A stretch of 64,000 bases of DNA, from positions 186,001 through 250,000 of the forward strand of contig DATAJS010000010.1 of NCBI GenBank assembly GCA_036262035.1, written 5' to 3'. Of the stretch, positions 11,498 to 23,127 are shown in pieces. Numbering within the stretch: position 1 is the stretch's first letter; every line of letters starts with the position of its first letter. A model generated the notes under the pieces. The model saw only the letters and a list, made by a program, of their open reading frames with translations, was not told the DNA's origin and did not search any database. A program made the position numbers and the translations under genes. This DNA comes from Burkholderiales bacterium (lineage in GTDB: Bacteria; Pseudomonadota; Gammaproteobacteria; Burkholderiales; SG8-41).

Positions 11498-13570
11498 GTG
11501 AAATCTTCATCGGCCGCCGACGCCGCGACGCCCGACCTCACCGGCATACAGAGAGCGACCCTCGACAAGCTCGCGAAGCTTGGCGTAAACCGCCCTTTCG
11601 ATCTGGTCCTGCATCTCCCTCTCCGCTACGACGACGAGACGCGCATCCACGCCATCGCCGAAGCGCCGGCCTCGCTCGACGTGCTGGTCCAGGGCCGTGT
11701 CGCCAAGTGCGACGTGAAGTATCGCCCCCGTCGCCAGCTCGTCGCGCACATCGAGGACGGCAGCGGCGTGCTCACCCTGCGCTTCATCAACTTCTATCCG
11801 AGCCAGATCAAGCAGCTCGCGGAAGGCACCCTGGTGCGCGCATTCGGCGAGATCCGTCACGGCTTCTTCGGGCCGGAGATGGTGCACCCCAAGGTCAGGA
11901 CCGTGCACGAGGACGCGGCGGTGGCGAAGGCGCTGACGCCGGTCTATCCCACCACTGCGGGACTCACGCAGGAGACCCTGCGCCGCTCGATCGACAGAGC
12001 GCTGCGCGAATGCGACCTCGCCGACACCCTCCCTGCGACGCTGACCGCTGCGCTGAAGCTGCCGCGCTTCAAGGAAGCGGTGACGTTCCTGCATCGCCCG
12101 CCGCCCGAGGTGTCGCTGGGCGATCTCCAGGCGCGCGAGCACCCGGCGTGGCGCCGCATCAAGTTCGACGAGCTGCTCGCGCAACAGCTCTCGATGCGCC
12201 TGCACTACAGCAAGCGCAAGGCGGCCGACGCGCCGGCGCTGAAAGCCAAACGCACGCTCACCAAACAGCTCCTCGCTTCGCTGCCGTTCGAGCTGACCGC
12301 GGCCCAGCAGCGTGCGCTGCACGACATCGAGCTCGACATCGCGCAGCCCTATCCCATGCAGCGCCTGCTCCAGGGCGACGTGGGCAGCGGCAAGACGGTC
12401 GTTGCGGCGCTGGCGGCGTTGCAGGCGGTGGAGAACGGCAAGCAGGTCGCGGTGATGGCGCCGACCGAGATCCTCGCCGAGCAGCACTTCCGCAAGCTCG
12501 ACGGCTGGTTTGCGCCGATCGGCGTCGAGGTGACGTGGATCGCGGGCGGACTGAAGAAGCGCGAGCGCGAAGCCGCGCTCGAAGCGGTCGCGAGCGGCCG
12601 TGCGCGCGTCGCGGTCGGGACGCACGCATTGTTCGAGGACGTCGTGCAGTTCGACACCCTCGCGCTCGCGATCGTCGACGAGCAGCACCGCTTCGGCGTG
12701 CACCAGCGCCTGGCGCTGCGCAACAAAGGCACGCGCGCGGGGAAGACGCAGCCGCACCAGCTCATGATGAGCGCCACGCCCATTCCGCGCACCCTCGCGA
12801 TGAGCTATTACGCCGATCTCGACGTGTCGGTGATCGACGAGCTGCCGCCCGGCCGCACGCCGGTCGCGACGCGCCTCGTCTCCGACAGCCGCCGCGACGA
12901 GGTCGTGCAGCGCGTGCGCGATGCGTGCATGGCCGGCAGCCAGGCGTACTGGGTGTGCCCGCTCATCGAGGAGTCGGAGACCCTGCAGCTCAAGACCGCG
13001 CTCGAGACCTACGAGACCGTGCAGGCCGCGTTTCCGGAGCTCAGATCCGGTCTCATCCACGGGCGGCTCAAGAGCGACGAGAAAGCCGCGGTGATGGACG
13101 CCTTCAAGCGCGGCGAGATCCAGCTGCTCGTCGCGACCACGGTGATCGAGGTCGGCGTCGACGTGCCCAACGCGAGCCTGATGGTGATCGAGCACGCCGA
13201 GCGCATGGGCCTGTCGCAGCTGCATCAGCTTCGCGGCCGTGTCGGCCGCGGGGCCGCCAAGAGCACGTGCATCCTGCTCTACGCCAACCCGCTCACCGCG
13301 ACCGCGCGCGACCGGCTGAAGATCATCTTCGAGAACAGCGACGGCTTCGAAGTCGCGCGCCACGACCTGCGCATCCGCGGCCCCGGCGAGCTGCTCGGCG
13401 CGCGCCAGAGCGGCGTGCCGATGCTGCGCTTCGCCGATCTCGCGGTGGACATCGATCTGCTCGATGCCGCGCGCGATACCGCGGAGCGACTGCTGCGCGA
13501 CGATCCCGACGCCGCGCACGCCCATCTCGAGCGGTGGCTGGGGGGAAGGCACGAGTTGCTGAAGGTATAA
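11498..13570 (+). CDS. recG: ATP-dependent DNA helicase RecG
   Basis: A 690-residue branch-migration helicase that remodels stalled forks and Holliday junctions. Domains in order: N-terminal wedge/OB fold (to about 180); helicase domain 1 with Walker A GDVGSGKTVVAAL near 290 and the DEQH box (IVDEQHRFGVHQR) near 390; MSATPIPRTLAMSYYADLD; then helicase domain 2 with RGRVGRGAAKS and the C-terminal RIRGPGELLGARQSG block. It begins with GTG at 11498. The ubiCAD genes follow within 11 bp. Confidence 0.97.
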   Translation: MKSSSAADAATPDLTGIQRATLDKLAKLGVNRPFDLVLHLPLRYDDETRIHAIAEAPASLDVLVQGRVAKCDVKYRPRRQLVAHIEDGSGVLTLRFINFYPSQIKQLAEGTLVRAFGEIRHGFFGPEMVHPKVRTVHEDAAVAKALTPVYPTTAGLTQETLRRSIDRALRECDLADTLPATLTAALKLPRFKEAVTFLHRPPPEVSLGDLQAREHPAWRRIKFDELLAQQLSMRLHYSKRKAADAPALKAKRTLTKQLLASLPFELTAAQQRALHDIELDIAQPYPMQRLLQGDVGSGKTVVAALAALQAVENGKQVAVMAPTEILAEQHFRKLDGWFAPIGVEVTWIAGGLKKREREAALEAVASGRARVAVGTHALFEDVVQFDTLALAIVDEQHRFGVHQRLALRNKGTRAGKTQPHQLMMSATPIPRTLAMSYYADLDVSVIDELPPGRTPVATRLVSDSRRDEVVQRVRDACMAGSQAYWVCPLIEESETLQLKTALETYETVQAAFPELRSGLIHGRLKSDEKAAVMDAFKRGEIQLLVATTVIEVGVDVPNASLMVIEHAERMGLSQLHQLRGRVGRGAAKSTCILLYANPLTATARDRLKIIFENSDGFEVARHDLRIRGPGELLGARQSGVPMLRFADLAVDIDLLDAARDTAERLLRDDPDAAHAHLERWLGGRHELLKV

Positions 13571-13581
13571 TCGACACCTTC

Positions 13582-14118
13582 GTGACACCCATTCCCCGCG
13601 ACACTTTCTGGCAGCCCGCACCCGCTGCAGCCGGCCGCTATCGTCCCTGGTTGACCGATGCGGGCTCGCTCACCGCCCGAGTGAAGGCGCGGTGCGCCGA
13701 CTTCAACGTGCGCCTGCTGTTCCAGGGGCTGCGCCGTCCCGATCGCGACGAGCGCTTCGTCTTTCCCCATGGCGGGCGGGCGCGCGTGATCGTGCGCGAG
13801 GTGTTCCTGTGCTGCGGCGAGGTGCCCGTCGTGTTCGCTCACACCGTGCTCGATCCGCACGACCTTCACGGTACGTGGCGCAGCGTCGCGAAGCTCGGCA
13901 CGCGGCCGCTCGGCGCGGCGCTCTTCGCCGATCCGCGCGTGCATCGCCATGCGCTGCGCTCGCGCAAGCTCCACGCGCATCACGAGCTGCGGCGGCGGCT
14001 GCAGCGCTACACCGGCGAGCCCGCCGGTTCCTTGTGGGCCCGGCGCTCGCTATTCCACGTGCATGATTCCCCTATACTGGTGACCGAAGTCTTTCTTCCG
14101 GAGATACTTCGGCTATGA
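13582..14118 (+). CDS. ubiC: Chorismate pyruvate-lyase
   Basis: A 178-residue cytoplasmic lyase that cleaves chorismate to 4-hydroxybenzoate and pyruvate, the first step of ubiquinone head-group synthesis. Family features include WLTDAGSLTARVKARC near the N-terminus, the central VREVFLCCGEVPVVFAHTV block, and the C-terminal ARRSLFHVHDSPILVTEVF segment with a conserved Glu. The frame is open far upstream through recG; the GTG at 13582 gives the usual family length of 165-180. The gene starts 11 bp after recG, and its stop overlaps the ubiA start (ATGA). Confidence 0.93.
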   Translation: MTPIPRDTFWQPAPAAAGRYRPWLTDAGSLTARVKARCADFNVRLLFQGLRRPDRDERFVFPHGGRARVIVREVFLCCGEVPVVFAHTVLDPHDLHGTWRSVAKLGTRPLGAALFADPRVHRHALRSRKLHAHHELRRRLQRYTGEPAGSLWARRSLFHVHDSPILVTEVFLPEILRL

Positions 14119-14996
14119 CGCTCGTCGAGCGGCTCGGCGCGTACGAAAAGCTGATGCGGCTCGACCGGCCGATCGGCATCCTCCTCCTGCTATGGCCCAC
14201 GCTGTGGGGCTTGTGGTACGCCGCTTACGACGTACCCGATCTCGACATCCTGTTGATCTTCTTCACCGGCACGGTGCTGATGCGCTCGGCGGGCTGCATC
14301 GTCAACGACTTCGCCGACCGCAACTTCGATCCGCACGTCGAGCGCACGCGTAACCGGCCGCTTGCCGCAGGCATCATCAAGCCGTGGGAAGCGCTCGTGC
14401 TCGCGGCCGTGCTGTTCCTCCTCGCGTTCATGCTGGTGCTGCGCACCAACGAGCTCGCGGTGATGCTCGCGTTTCCGGCCCTGGCGATCGCGGTGATCTA
14501 CCCGTTTCTCAAGCGCTTTTTCTCTTTCCCGCAGGCCTGGCTGGGCATCGCTTTCGGCTTCGGCATCCCGATGGGCTATGCCGCGCAGTACGGCAAGCTC
14601 GTGCCGGTGGTGTGGGTGCTCCTGATCGCGAACGTGTTCTGGGCGATCGCCTACGACACCGAGTACGCGATGGTCGACCGCGACGACGACCTCAAGATCG
14701 GCGTCAAATCCTCGGCGATCCTCCTCGGCAAGCACGACGTCGCGGGGGTGATGGCGTGCCACGCGATCTTCCTCGCGCTGATGGCGATCGTCGGCTGGTG
14801 GCAGCTGAACGGGCTGCTCTATTACGTCGGACTGATCATCGCGGCGGTGCTCGTGCACCAGCAGTACACGATGATCCGCACGCGCGAGCGCGACGCCTGC
14901 TTCGAGGCCTTCCTCAACAACAACTGGGTCGGCCTCGCGATCTTCGCCGGGCTCGCGCTCGATCTCTTCTTCCGCGTCCGGATCGGCTGGCTGTGA
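14115..14996 (+). CDS. ubiA: 4-hydroxybenzoate polyprenyltransferase
   Basis: A 293-residue inner-membrane prenyltransferase with about eight or nine transmembrane helices. It joins the octaprenyl-type side chain to 4-hydroxybenzoate. Both Asp-rich Mg-diphosphate motifs are present: [15 protein letters not shown] near residue 65 and [12 protein letters not shown] near 190. It overlaps ubiC by 4 nt and ubiD by 4 nt, so the three are translationally coupled and consecutive in the pathway. Confidence 0.97.
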   Translation: MTLVERLGAYEKLMRLDRPIGILLLLWPTLWGLWYAAYDVPDLDILLIFFTGTVLMRSAGCIVNDFADRNFDPHVERTRNRPLAAGIIKPWEALVLAAVLFLLAFMLVLRTNELAVMLAFPALAIAVIYPFLKRFFSFPQAWLGIAFGFGIPMGYAAQYGKLVPVVWVLLIANVFWAIAYDTEYAMVDRDDDLKIGVKSSAILLGKHDVAGVMACHAIFLALMAIVGWWQLNGLLYYVGLIIAAVLVHQQYTMIRTRERDACFEAFLNNNWVGLAIFAGLALDLFFRVRIGWL

Positions 14997-16456
14997 AGTA
15001 CGCCGACCTGCGCGATTTCCTGGCGCGGCTGGAAGCGGCCGGCGAGCTCAAGCGCGTCGCCGCGGAAGTCGATCCCAACCTCGAAATGACCGAGATCTGC
15101 GACCGCGTGCTCAAGGCGGGCGGCCCCGCGCTGCTCTTCGAGAAGCCGCGCGGACATTCGATGCCGGTGCTCGGCAATCTCTTCGGCACGCCGCGGCGGG
15201 TCGCGCTCGGCATGGGGCGCGACAGCGTCGAAGCGTTGCGCGAGCTGGGGCAGCTGCTCGCGTATCTGAAGGAGCCCGAGCCGCCGAAAGGCCTGCGCGA
15301 TGCGTGGGAGAAGCTTCCGCTGCTCAAACAGATCCTCACCATGGAGCCGCGCGTGGTGCGCGACGTGCCGTGCCAGGAGGTGGTGAAGTCGGGAGACGAG
15401 GTCGACCTCGCCGAGCTGCCGATCCAGACGTGCTGGCCGGGCGACGCCGCGCCGCTCGTGACGTGGGGCCTCACGGTCACGCGCGGGCCGAGCAAGAAGC
15501 GCCAGAACCTCGGCATCTATCGCCAGCAGGTGATCGGCCGCAACAAGCTCATCATGCGCTGGCTCGCGCATCGCGGCGGCGCGCTCGACTTCCGCGATCA
15601 CACGCTGGCCCATCCGCGCGAGCCGTTTCCCGTCGCGGTGGCGCTCGGGGCCGATCCGGCGACCATGCTCGGCGCGGTCACGCCGGTGCCGGACACGCTG
15701 TCGGAGTACCAGTTCGCCGGGCTGTTACGCGGCGCCAAGACCGAGATCGCGAAAGGCCTGCTTTCCGACCTGCAGGTGCCGGCGCGCGCCGAGATCGTGC
15801 TCGAAGGCCACATCTACCCGGACGAGACCGCGCTGGAAGGTCCTTTCGGCGACCACACCGGCTATTACAACGAGCGCGAGCGCTTTCCGGTGTTCACGGT
15901 CGAGCGGATCACCAGCCGGCGCGATCCGATCTATCACTCCACCTACACCGGCAAGCCGCCCGACGAGCCCGCGGTGCTCGGCATGGCGCTCAACGAAGTC
16001 TTCGTGCCGCTGCTCGCCAAGCAGTTCCCGGAGATCGTCGACTTCTACCTGCCGCCCGAAGGCTGCTCGTACCGCCTGGCGTGCGTGTCGATGAAGAAGC
16101 AGTACCCCGGTCACGCCAAGCGCGTCATGTTCGGCGTGTGGTCGTTCCTGCGGCAGTTCATGTACACCAAGTTCATCATCGTCACCGACGACGACGTGAA
16201 CGTGCGCGACTGGAAGGAAGTGATCTGGGCGCTGACCACGCGCGTCGATCCCAAGCGCGACACGCTGATCGCGGATTCGACGCCGATCGACTATCTGGAT
16301 TTCGCGAGCCCCGTCGCGGGTCTGGGCTCGAAGATGGGCATCGACGCGACCAACAAGTGGCCGCAGGAGACCGACCGCGAGTGGGGCCGGCCGATCGCGA
16401 TGAGCGACGAGGTGAAACGGCGCGTCGACGAGATCTGGAAGGACCTGGGCCTGTAG
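14993..16456 (+). CDS. ubiD: 3-octaprenyl-4-hydroxybenzoate carboxy-lyase
   Basis: A 487-residue prenylated-FMN-dependent decarboxylase that removes the carboxyl group of 3-polyprenyl-4-hydroxybenzoate. Family blocks are [19 protein letters not shown] at the N-terminus, the central [17 protein letters not shown] and the C-terminal [19 protein letters not shown]. The start is the GTG at 14993 inside the ubiA stop (GTGA), giving the family N-terminus; the open frame upstream is antisense-like read-through. The flavin prenyltransferase UbiX needed for cofactor supply is not in the window. Confidence 0.97.
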   Translation: MKYADLRDFLARLEAAGELKRVAAEVDPNLEMTEICDRVLKAGGPALLFEKPRGHSMPVLGNLFGTPRRVALGMGRDSVEALRELGQLLAYLKEPEPPKGLRDAWEKLPLLKQILTMEPRVVRDVPCQEVVKSGDEVDLAELPIQTCWPGDAAPLVTWGLTVTRGPSKKRQNLGIYRQQVIGRNKLIMRWLAHRGGALDFRDHTLAHPREPFPVAVALGADPATMLGAVTPVPDTLSEYQFAGLLRGAKTEIAKGLLSDLQVPARAEIVLEGHIYPDETALEGPFGDHTGYYNERERFPVFTVERITSRRDPIYHSTYTGKPPDEPAVLGMALNEVFVPLLAKQFPEIVDFYLPPEGCSYRLACVSMKKQYPGHAKRVMFGVWSFLRQFMYTKFIIVTDDDVNVRDWKEVIWALTTRVDPKRDTLIADSTPIDYLDFASPVAGLGSKMGIDATNKWPQETDREWGRPIAMSDEVKRRVDEIWKDLGL

Positions 16457-16545
16457 CGCAGGCCTGTCCTGAGCCTGTCGAAGGGCGCCCTCGCCCGCAG
16501 GGTTCAGGCCCCGCGTGCTGGAGGCGAGGCGCCTGCGCTACGCCA
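16457..16545. repeat. Dispersed repeat (GTAGCGCAGGC / CTGTCGAAGGGCGCC family), copy 1
   Basis: Between ubiD and the convergent barrel gene. GTAGCGCAGGC at the left pairs with GCCTGCGCTAC at the right, and inside is CCTGTCCTGAGCCTGTCGAA. A rearranged, oppositely oriented copy lies at 60162-60251. It may act as a bidirectional terminator. Confidence 0.7.
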
Positions 16546-17127
16546 TCAGTACCACCCGTAGAGCAGCCCGATGCTCCAGTAATCGATCTTGCCCTTGCCG
16601 GTCGTGTTCTCGTCGCCGACGTCGTGGTAGCGCTGCCATTCCAGGCGCGCCGCGAAGTTGCGGGCGAAATTCACCCGGACGCCTCCGCCGAAGGTGGGGT
16701 CGGTCGTGTTCTCCTTGACCTCACCCCCGGGGGCGTTGGCCTTGGTACGCATATAGGCGACGCCCGCTTTACCGTAGACGGCGAACATCTCGTTGATCGG
16801 GAGCGTGAACACGCCGACGAGGTCGGCGCCGCGCGACCTGACCGACACCCCCGTCCCCGACACCTCGGCCTTGCCGAGATTGGCGTAACCGAGCTCGAGT
16901 CCGAGATGGCGGTTGAACTGCCAGCCGGCAAATCCTTTCCACGCGACGTCTTTCTCGTCGCAGGAGACGCCCACGATACCGGCGCAGGCGTTGCGATACT
17001 CCGACCCCCCGATCGACCCGCCGAGGTACAGCCCGGTATCCATGCGCCCGAACTGCAGTTGAGCAGCGGCCGGCAGGGCGGCCAGGGCCACCGCTGCGGC
17101 GAGCAGCCATTTCATTACGCGCTTCAT
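16546..17127 (-). CDS. Outer-membrane beta-barrel protein (OmpW/OprF-like small barrel)
   Basis: A 193-residue secreted protein with signal peptide MKRVMKWLLAAAVALAAL and cleavage near AAAQ. Alternating hydrophobic/polar strands (GLYLGGSIGGSEYRN, LGLELGYANLGKAEV, VRVNFARNFAARLEWQRY) end in an aromatic C-terminus (IGLLYGWY), as required for BAM-dependent insertion. The frame extends 36 codons upstream, but the ATG at 17127 follows GGGGAGAACG and starts the signal peptide. Specific function unknown; an eight-stranded porin-like barrel is likely. Confidence 0.85.
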   Translation of the reverse strand: MKRVMKWLLAAAVALAALPAAAQLQFGRMDTGLYLGGSIGGSEYRNACAGIVGVSCDEKDVAWKGFAGWQFNRHLGLELGYANLGKAEVSGTGVSVRSRGADLVGVFTLPINEMFAVYGKAGVAYMRTKANAPGGEVKENTTDPTFGGGVRVNFARNFAARLEWQRYHDVGDENTTGKGKIDYWSIGLLYGWY

Positions 17128-17188
17128 CACGTTCTCCCCATGTCGACCAACCCGACGTGCGCTAGCAAGCGTCGCTCCCGAGCGGCGC

Positions 17189-18634
17189 TCAACGTGCCGC
17201 ACGATATACCCATCGCAGCAGTGCATCCTGCGCATCCCGTGCGCCGGCGGCGTTGGGGTGGTTCACGATGAAGGCCACGGCGAGGCGGCGGCCGCGCGCG
17301 TCCAGCACGTAGCCGCCGATCGCGCGCACCCCGTTCAGGCTGCCGGTCTTGATGTGCGCCTGTCCGGCGACCTCGGCGTTGTTGAGCCGCCGGCGCATCG
17401 TGCCGTCGGCCGCGACGACCGGGAGCGACGCCATCAGCTCCGGCATGACGGGGCTGCGATACGCCGCGACCAGCAGATCGCTCAAGGTGCGTGCGCTGAT
17501 GCGCTCGATGCGCGAGAGCCCGGAACCGTTGTCGACGACGAGCTCGGGGGCCGCGATGCCTTTCTGCGCGAGCCATTGCCTGAGCACGTTGCGCGACTTG
17601 TCGAGGGTGCCCGGCGTGCCTTCGCCCAGCGCGCCCAGGGTGAGGAAAAGCTGCCGCGCCATGACGTTGTTGCTGTACTTGTTGATGTCGCGGACGACTT
17701 CGGACAGCGCTTCGGAGCGGGTCGAGGTGAGCAGACGCGCGGCCGGCGGGACCTTGCCGTCGCGTACCGTGCCGCTGAACGTTCCCCCCAGCTCTCGCCA
17801 GAGCTGCGCGAACAGCGCACCGACGTATGCACGGTGTCCGAGCAGGCTGAAGCTGCGCGTGCGCTCGCCGCAGTCGCGCGAGTACGGGCCGGTCAGCGTG
17901 AGGCGCGCCGATTCGCCGGCGAGCTGCGCTTCGACCTTGATGCGCGCCAGCCAGTCACCGCACGCGGCGTCGTTGTAGGCGAGCGCGTTGACGACCTGAA
18001 TCTCTCGCACCGGCGGTTCGGCGACGATGCGCACGCTGCGCGACTCGGGCTCGGGGACGAGCGTCAGCGTGATCGCCTTGAAGTTGACGAGCAGCGCGTC
18101 GGGCCCGACGTTGTACGGGCGCAGCGGCTCGCCGTCGAACGCGGCGGGATCGTACTCGTCGACCCTGAAGAAGCTCCGGTCGAGCACGAGGTCGCCGCGG
18201 ATGTCGCGCAAGCCGCGGCCGCGCAACGCGCGCAACATCAGCCAGAAGTTCTCCAGCGTCAGCTTGGGGTCGCCGTAACCCTTGATGACCAGATCGCCCG
18301 CGAGAATTTCGTTCGCGACCGGCCCCGCGGCGTAGATATCGGTGTTCCACGTGTATGCCGGCCCGAGCAGCTCGAGCGCCGCGTAGGTGGTGACGAGCTT
18401 CATCGTGGACGCGGGATTGAGCGCGCGCTCCGGGTTGTGCGAGAGCAGCGCCTTGTCGGTCGCGACGTCCCGCACGTAGAGGCTGACCGCTGTTTCGGGA
18501 ATGCCCGCGGCTGCGAGCGCCTGCGCGACGGGCGGCGGCAGCGCGGCGGCTGCAACGCTCATGAAGAACGCGAGGAGCAACGCCAAAACCGTTCGTGTTG
18601 AGCGTAGCGAAGCGAAGTCGAAACACGAACGCAC
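17189..18634 (-). CDS. dacB: D-alanyl-D-alanine carboxypeptidase/endopeptidase (PBP4 family, S13)
   Basis: About 480 residues; a periplasmic low-molecular-mass penicillin-binding protein that trims or cleaves peptidoglycan peptides. The three catalytic motifs are visible: S-T-M-K (NPASTMKLVTTYAALELLG), S-N-N (NKYSNNVMARQLF) and K-T-G (HIKTGSLNGVRAIGGYV). A hydrophobic segment (VLALLLAFFMSVAAAA) serves as signal peptide. The start is uncertain: GTG at 18634, TTG at 18586 and ATG at 18562 are possible. The ATG at 18721 would add residues encoded by dispersed repeats, so I reject it. Located downstream of bioA on the same strand. Confidence 0.9.
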   Translation of the reverse strand: MRSCFDFASLRSTRTVLALLLAFFMSVAAAALPPPVAQALAAAGIPETAVSLYVRDVATDKALLSHNPERALNPASTMKLVTTYAALELLGPAYTWNTDIYAAGPVANEILAGDLVIKGYGDPKLTLENFWLMLRALRGRGLRDIRGDLVLDRSFFRVDEYDPAAFDGEPLRPYNVGPDALLVNFKAITLTLVPEPESRSVRIVAEPPVREIQVVNALAYNDAACGDWLARIKVEAQLAGESARLTLTGPYSRDCGERTRSFSLLGHRAYVGALFAQLWRELGGTFSGTVRDGKVPPAARLLTSTRSEALSEVVRDINKYSNNVMARQLFLTLGALGEGTPGTLDKSRNVLRQWLAQKGIAAPELVVDNGSGLSRIERISARTLSDLLVAAYRSPVMPELMASLPVVAADGTMRRRLNNAEVAGQAHIKTGSLNGVRAIGGYVLDARGRRLAVAFIVNHPNAAGARDAQDALLRWVYRAAR

Positions 18635-18707
18635 TCGTGCGCACTTCGACTTCGCGCTACGCGCGCAGCCTGTCCTGAGCGCAGTCGAAGGGCTCAGTGC
18701 GAACGGA
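18591..18707. repeat. Two short dispersed inverted repeats between bioA and the PBP4 gene
   Basis: GTTCGTGTT (18591-18599) pairs with AACACGAAC (18622-18630) around GAGCGTAGCGAAGCGAAGTCG. A second element CAGCCTGTCCTGAGCGCAGTCG, within 18665-18690, is related to the CTGTCGAAGG family seen at 16457 and 60162. These lie in the leader of the PBP4 gene. Confidence 0.6.
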
Positions 18708-18710
18708 TTT

Positions 18711-20033
18711 TCAAAGCCCATCGACGATTTCCACCGTCCTATCCACCAGCATCGCGAGCTCGTCCTCGGTGATGGTGTAGGGCGGCATGAAATAGACGGT
18801 GTTGCCGATCGGCCGCAGCAGGAGCTCGCGTTCCAGCGCGGCGGCGAAGATGCGGCGGCTCACGCCCTCGCCGTCGGCGTCGACTTCGAACGCCCAGATC
18901 ATCCCGGTGTTGCGGAAGTCGCGCACGCGCGCGTGCTGCGCGAGCGGCTCGCACAGCGCGTTCATCGTCGCGGCTTTGGCGCGGTTGGCTTCGAGCACGT
19001 CGTCCGCTTCGAAGATCGCGAGCGTCGCGAGCGCCGCGCGGCACGCGAGGGCGTTGCCGGTGTACGAATGCGAGTGCAGGAAGCCGCGCGTCACCGCGTC
19101 GTCGTAGAACGCGCCGTAGATCGCATCGCTGGTCATCACGGCCGACAGCGGCAGGTAGCCGCCGGTGATCCCCTTGGACAGGCACAGGAAGTCCGGCGCG
19201 ATGCCCGCCTGCTGGTGGGCGAAGAACGTCCCGGTGCGGCCGAAGCCGGTCATGATCTCGTCGGCGATGAGATGCACCTCGAAGCGATCGCAGATCTCGC
19301 GCACGCGCGCGAGGTAGTGCGCGTCGTACATCGCCATGCCGGTCGCGCCCTGCACCAGCGGCTCGACGATGACCGCCGCGGTGGCGGGGTGGTGCGCAGC
19401 GAGATAGCGCTCGAGATCGAGCGCGGCGCGCGCGGCGTAATCGCGCGGCGTCTCGTCCTCCGCCCTGAGCCGCCAGTCCGGGCTGGTCACCTGCGCGCTG
19501 CGCTGTAACAGCGGCGCGTACGTGTCGCGAAAGATCGCCACGTCGGTCACCGACAGCGCGCCGAGCGTCTCGCCGTGATAGCTGCCTTTGAGGCTGACGA
19601 ACTGCGTCTTCTGCGCGCGTCCGCTGTTGCGCCAGTAGTGGAAGCTCATCTTGAGTGCGATCTCGGTCGCCGACGCGCCGTCGCTGCCGTAGAAGCAGTG
19701 TCCGAGCCGTCCGCCCGTCAGCGCGGCGAGCTTCTCCGACAGCTCGACGACCGGCTCGTGCGTGAATCCCGCGAGCATCGCGTGCTCGAGCGACGAGAGC
19801 TGATCGACGAGCGCCGCGTTGATGCGCGGATTGGCGTGGCCGAAGAGGTTCACCCACCACGAGCTCACCGCATCGAGGTAGCGCTTGCCGTCGAAGTCGT
19901 AGAGCCAGCACCCGCTCGCGCATGCCAGCGGAATGAGCGGCAGCGTCTCGTGCTGCTTCATCTGGGTGCAGGGATGCCACACCGAGGCGAGGCTGCGCTT
20001 TAGCAGCATGTCGTTCCGAGTGCTAGTTTGCAT
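18711..20033 (-). CDS. bioA: Adenosylmethionine-8-amino-7-oxononanoate aminotransferase
   Basis: A 440-residue class III PLP-dependent aminotransferase that converts 7-keto-8-aminopelargonate to 7,8-diaminopelargonate with SAM as amino donor, in biotin synthesis. Diagnostic features are WHPCTQMKQHETLPLIPL at the N-terminus, the GSYHGETLG motif, the HLIADEIMTGFGRTGTFFA block and the PLP lysine in CLSKGITGGYLPLS. Other bio genes are not adjacent. The start at 20033 faces a 235-bp gap before the next, divergent gene. Confidence 0.96.
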   Translation of the reverse strand: MQTSTRNDMLLKRSLASVWHPCTQMKQHETLPLIPLACASGCWLYDFDGKRYLDAVSSWWVNLFGHANPRINAALVDQLSSLEHAMLAGFTHEPVVELSEKLAALTGGRLGHCFYGSDGASATEIALKMSFHYWRNSGRAQKTQFVSLKGSYHGETLGALSVTDVAIFRDTYAPLLQRSAQVTSPDWRLRAEDETPRDYAARAALDLERYLAAHHPATAAVIVEPLVQGATGMAMYDAHYLARVREICDRFEVHLIADEIMTGFGRTGTFFAHQQAGIAPDFLCLSKGITGGYLPLSAVMTSDAIYGAFYDDAVTRGFLHSHSYTGNALACRAALATLAIFEADDVLEANRAKAATMNALCEPLAQHARVRDFRNTGMIWAFEVDADGEGVSRRIFAAALERELLLRPIGNTVYFMPPYTITEDELAMLVDRTVEIVDGL

Positions 20034-20268
20034 TGTGAAAAAGGCGACTCAAGAATCTACGGCGGGAGTGCGTACACGCACTGCGCGCCGCTCTACGGGG
20101 GAATACAAAGAAGCCATACGCGCGGGCGATCGGAGGGGGAAAGAGGCAGCACTGCACGTCTTGTTACAACTTTCCGCTCAACCCGGGGCCATCGCTGCAC
20201 GTTAATGGAAGTACACGCGAAGTGGCATTGAGCTTGCTTTGAAGTCTAGCACTGAGGAGATGCTCGTC

Positions 20269-20916
20269 ATGTCGATGCGTATACTCGAAAGCATAGAGCA
20301 GCAGATGAGCTCCACGAGCCTGCCGCTCGTCGGTGTCACGCTGGCGGCGGTGCCGTGTCCCGATACCCCCGTCATACTCACGCTGCACTGGCACGGCTTC
20401 ATCAAGGAGAAGCTGGCCGACCTCGAAGAGGCCGAGACGGTCTCGTACACGCCGATACCGAGCTCCGCGCTGCAACTCAACCAGCGCTGGAACGATCTGG
20501 TCGCCGTCGATCTCGCGACGATGGAAGCCGCATGGAAGCTCGGCGCGTGGGACGTCTCGCGCGCCGAACGACCCGCGTGCACGCGCCCCGGCGCGCAAGG
20601 CACCGAAGCGTACGAATGCCTCCAGGCTTTCGGCTCGTTCCCCTACGGCATCAACGGCAACCAGATCGTCGTGTCCGACGCGCCCGACGCCGACGATCTC
20701 GTCCAGCTCGCCGCAAACCGCGGTTACCTCATGTGGATCTTCCGCCCGGTCAAAGGCAGCATCTGGGCGGAGTACGCCGACGACGCGACGCTCGGGCCGG
20801 AAGGCACGCGCGCCGGCCCCTGCCCGCATCGGCCCATCGCCCCCACCTGCGACGGCAAGCGCCAGACGGTCTACCGCTTCGGCCGCTCCAGCGCCGGGGT
20901 CAAGCTCGACAGCTGA
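20269..20916 (+). CDS. Hypothetical protein
   Basis: A 215-residue acidic-to-neutral protein that I do not recognise. It has no signal peptide or membrane segment. Noticeable features are LTLHWHGFIKEKLADLEE, a central ACTRPGAQGTEAYEC stretch and a C-terminal GPCPHRPIAPTCDG with clustered cysteines. Three in-frame ATGs lie close together; the one at 20269 has GAGGAG at the best distance. Codon use is like the neighbours. It is transcribed toward groESL but ends in its own terminator. Confidence 0.6.
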   Translation: MSMRILESIEQQMSSTSLPLVGVTLAAVPCPDTPVILTLHWHGFIKEKLADLEEAETVSYTPIPSSALQLNQRWNDLVAVDLATMEAAWKLGAWDVSRAERPACTRPGAQGTEAYECLQAFGSFPYGINGNQIVVSDAPDADDLVQLAANRGYLMWIFRPVKGSIWAEYADDATLGPEGTRAGPCPHRPIAPTCDGKRQTVYRFGRSSAGVKLDS

Positions 20917-20937
20917 TCCGGCGGGCACCCCTCGCGC

Positions 20938-20962
20938 GGCCGCCTCCGGGCGGCCGTTTTCG
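20938..20962 (+). terminator. Rho-independent terminator after the hypothetical gene
   Basis: GGCCGCC (20938-20944), loop TCCG, GGCGGCC (20949-20955), then GTTTTCG. It lies 22 bp past the stop. Confidence 0.7.
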
Positions 20963-20966
20963 TTTG

Positions 20967-20993
20967 GGAAATCGGGGACAGACCCCAATTTCC
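20967..20993. repeat. REP-like palindrome (GGGG-ACAGA-CCCC)
   Basis: GGAAAT..GGGGACAGACCCC..ATTTCC is an imperfect palindrome. It shares the GGGTCAGA core with elements at 34731 and 39392. Confidence 0.55.
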
Positions 20994-21005
20994 GGGTCCC
21001 GCCTG

Positions 21006-21034
21006 TTGAAATCCACCGCGGCCGCCATTATCAT
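21006..21034 (+). promoter_or_regulatory. Sigma-70 promoter of groESL
   Basis: TTGAAA (21006-21011), a 17-nt spacer and TATCAT (21029-21034). The -10 box abuts the CIRCE operator, so HrcA binding would block initiation. Confidence 0.75.
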
Positions 21035-21060
21035 TAGCACTCGCTTGGGTTGAGTGCTAG
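21034..21060 (+). promoter_or_regulatory. CIRCE operator (HrcA binding site)
   Basis: TTAGCACTC (21034-21042), 9 nt, GAGTGCTAG (21052-21060). It matches the consensus arms with the canonical 9-nt spacer and a single deviation in the last base. It predicts HrcA repression of groESL, released by heat shock. hrcA is not in the window. Confidence 0.95.
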
Positions 21061-21124
21061 CAGGTAAGCTGGCCCGCCAGGCCCCCATCCGGATTCCCGT
21101 ACGTTTCAGAAGGAGAGCCGCAAC

Positions 21125-23093
<1,969 letters not shown>

Positions 23094-23127
23094 CGAGCGC
23101 TCCGCGCGCGTTACATGTCGGAGACCG

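Noticed and set aside
11470..13581. Extension of the ubiC frame upstream through recG
   Set aside because: Translation of this part is Arg/Ala-rich nonsense. UbiC homology begins at the GTG at 13582, and recG occupies the other frame.
11507..13621. Minus-strand open frame of about 704 codons opposite recG
   Set aside because: No recognisable motif, and it covers a well-supported helicase gene.
18635..18721. ATG at 18721 as the start of the PBP4 gene
   Set aside because: It lies inside the bioA coding end and would add residues translated from two dispersed repeats before the signal peptide.
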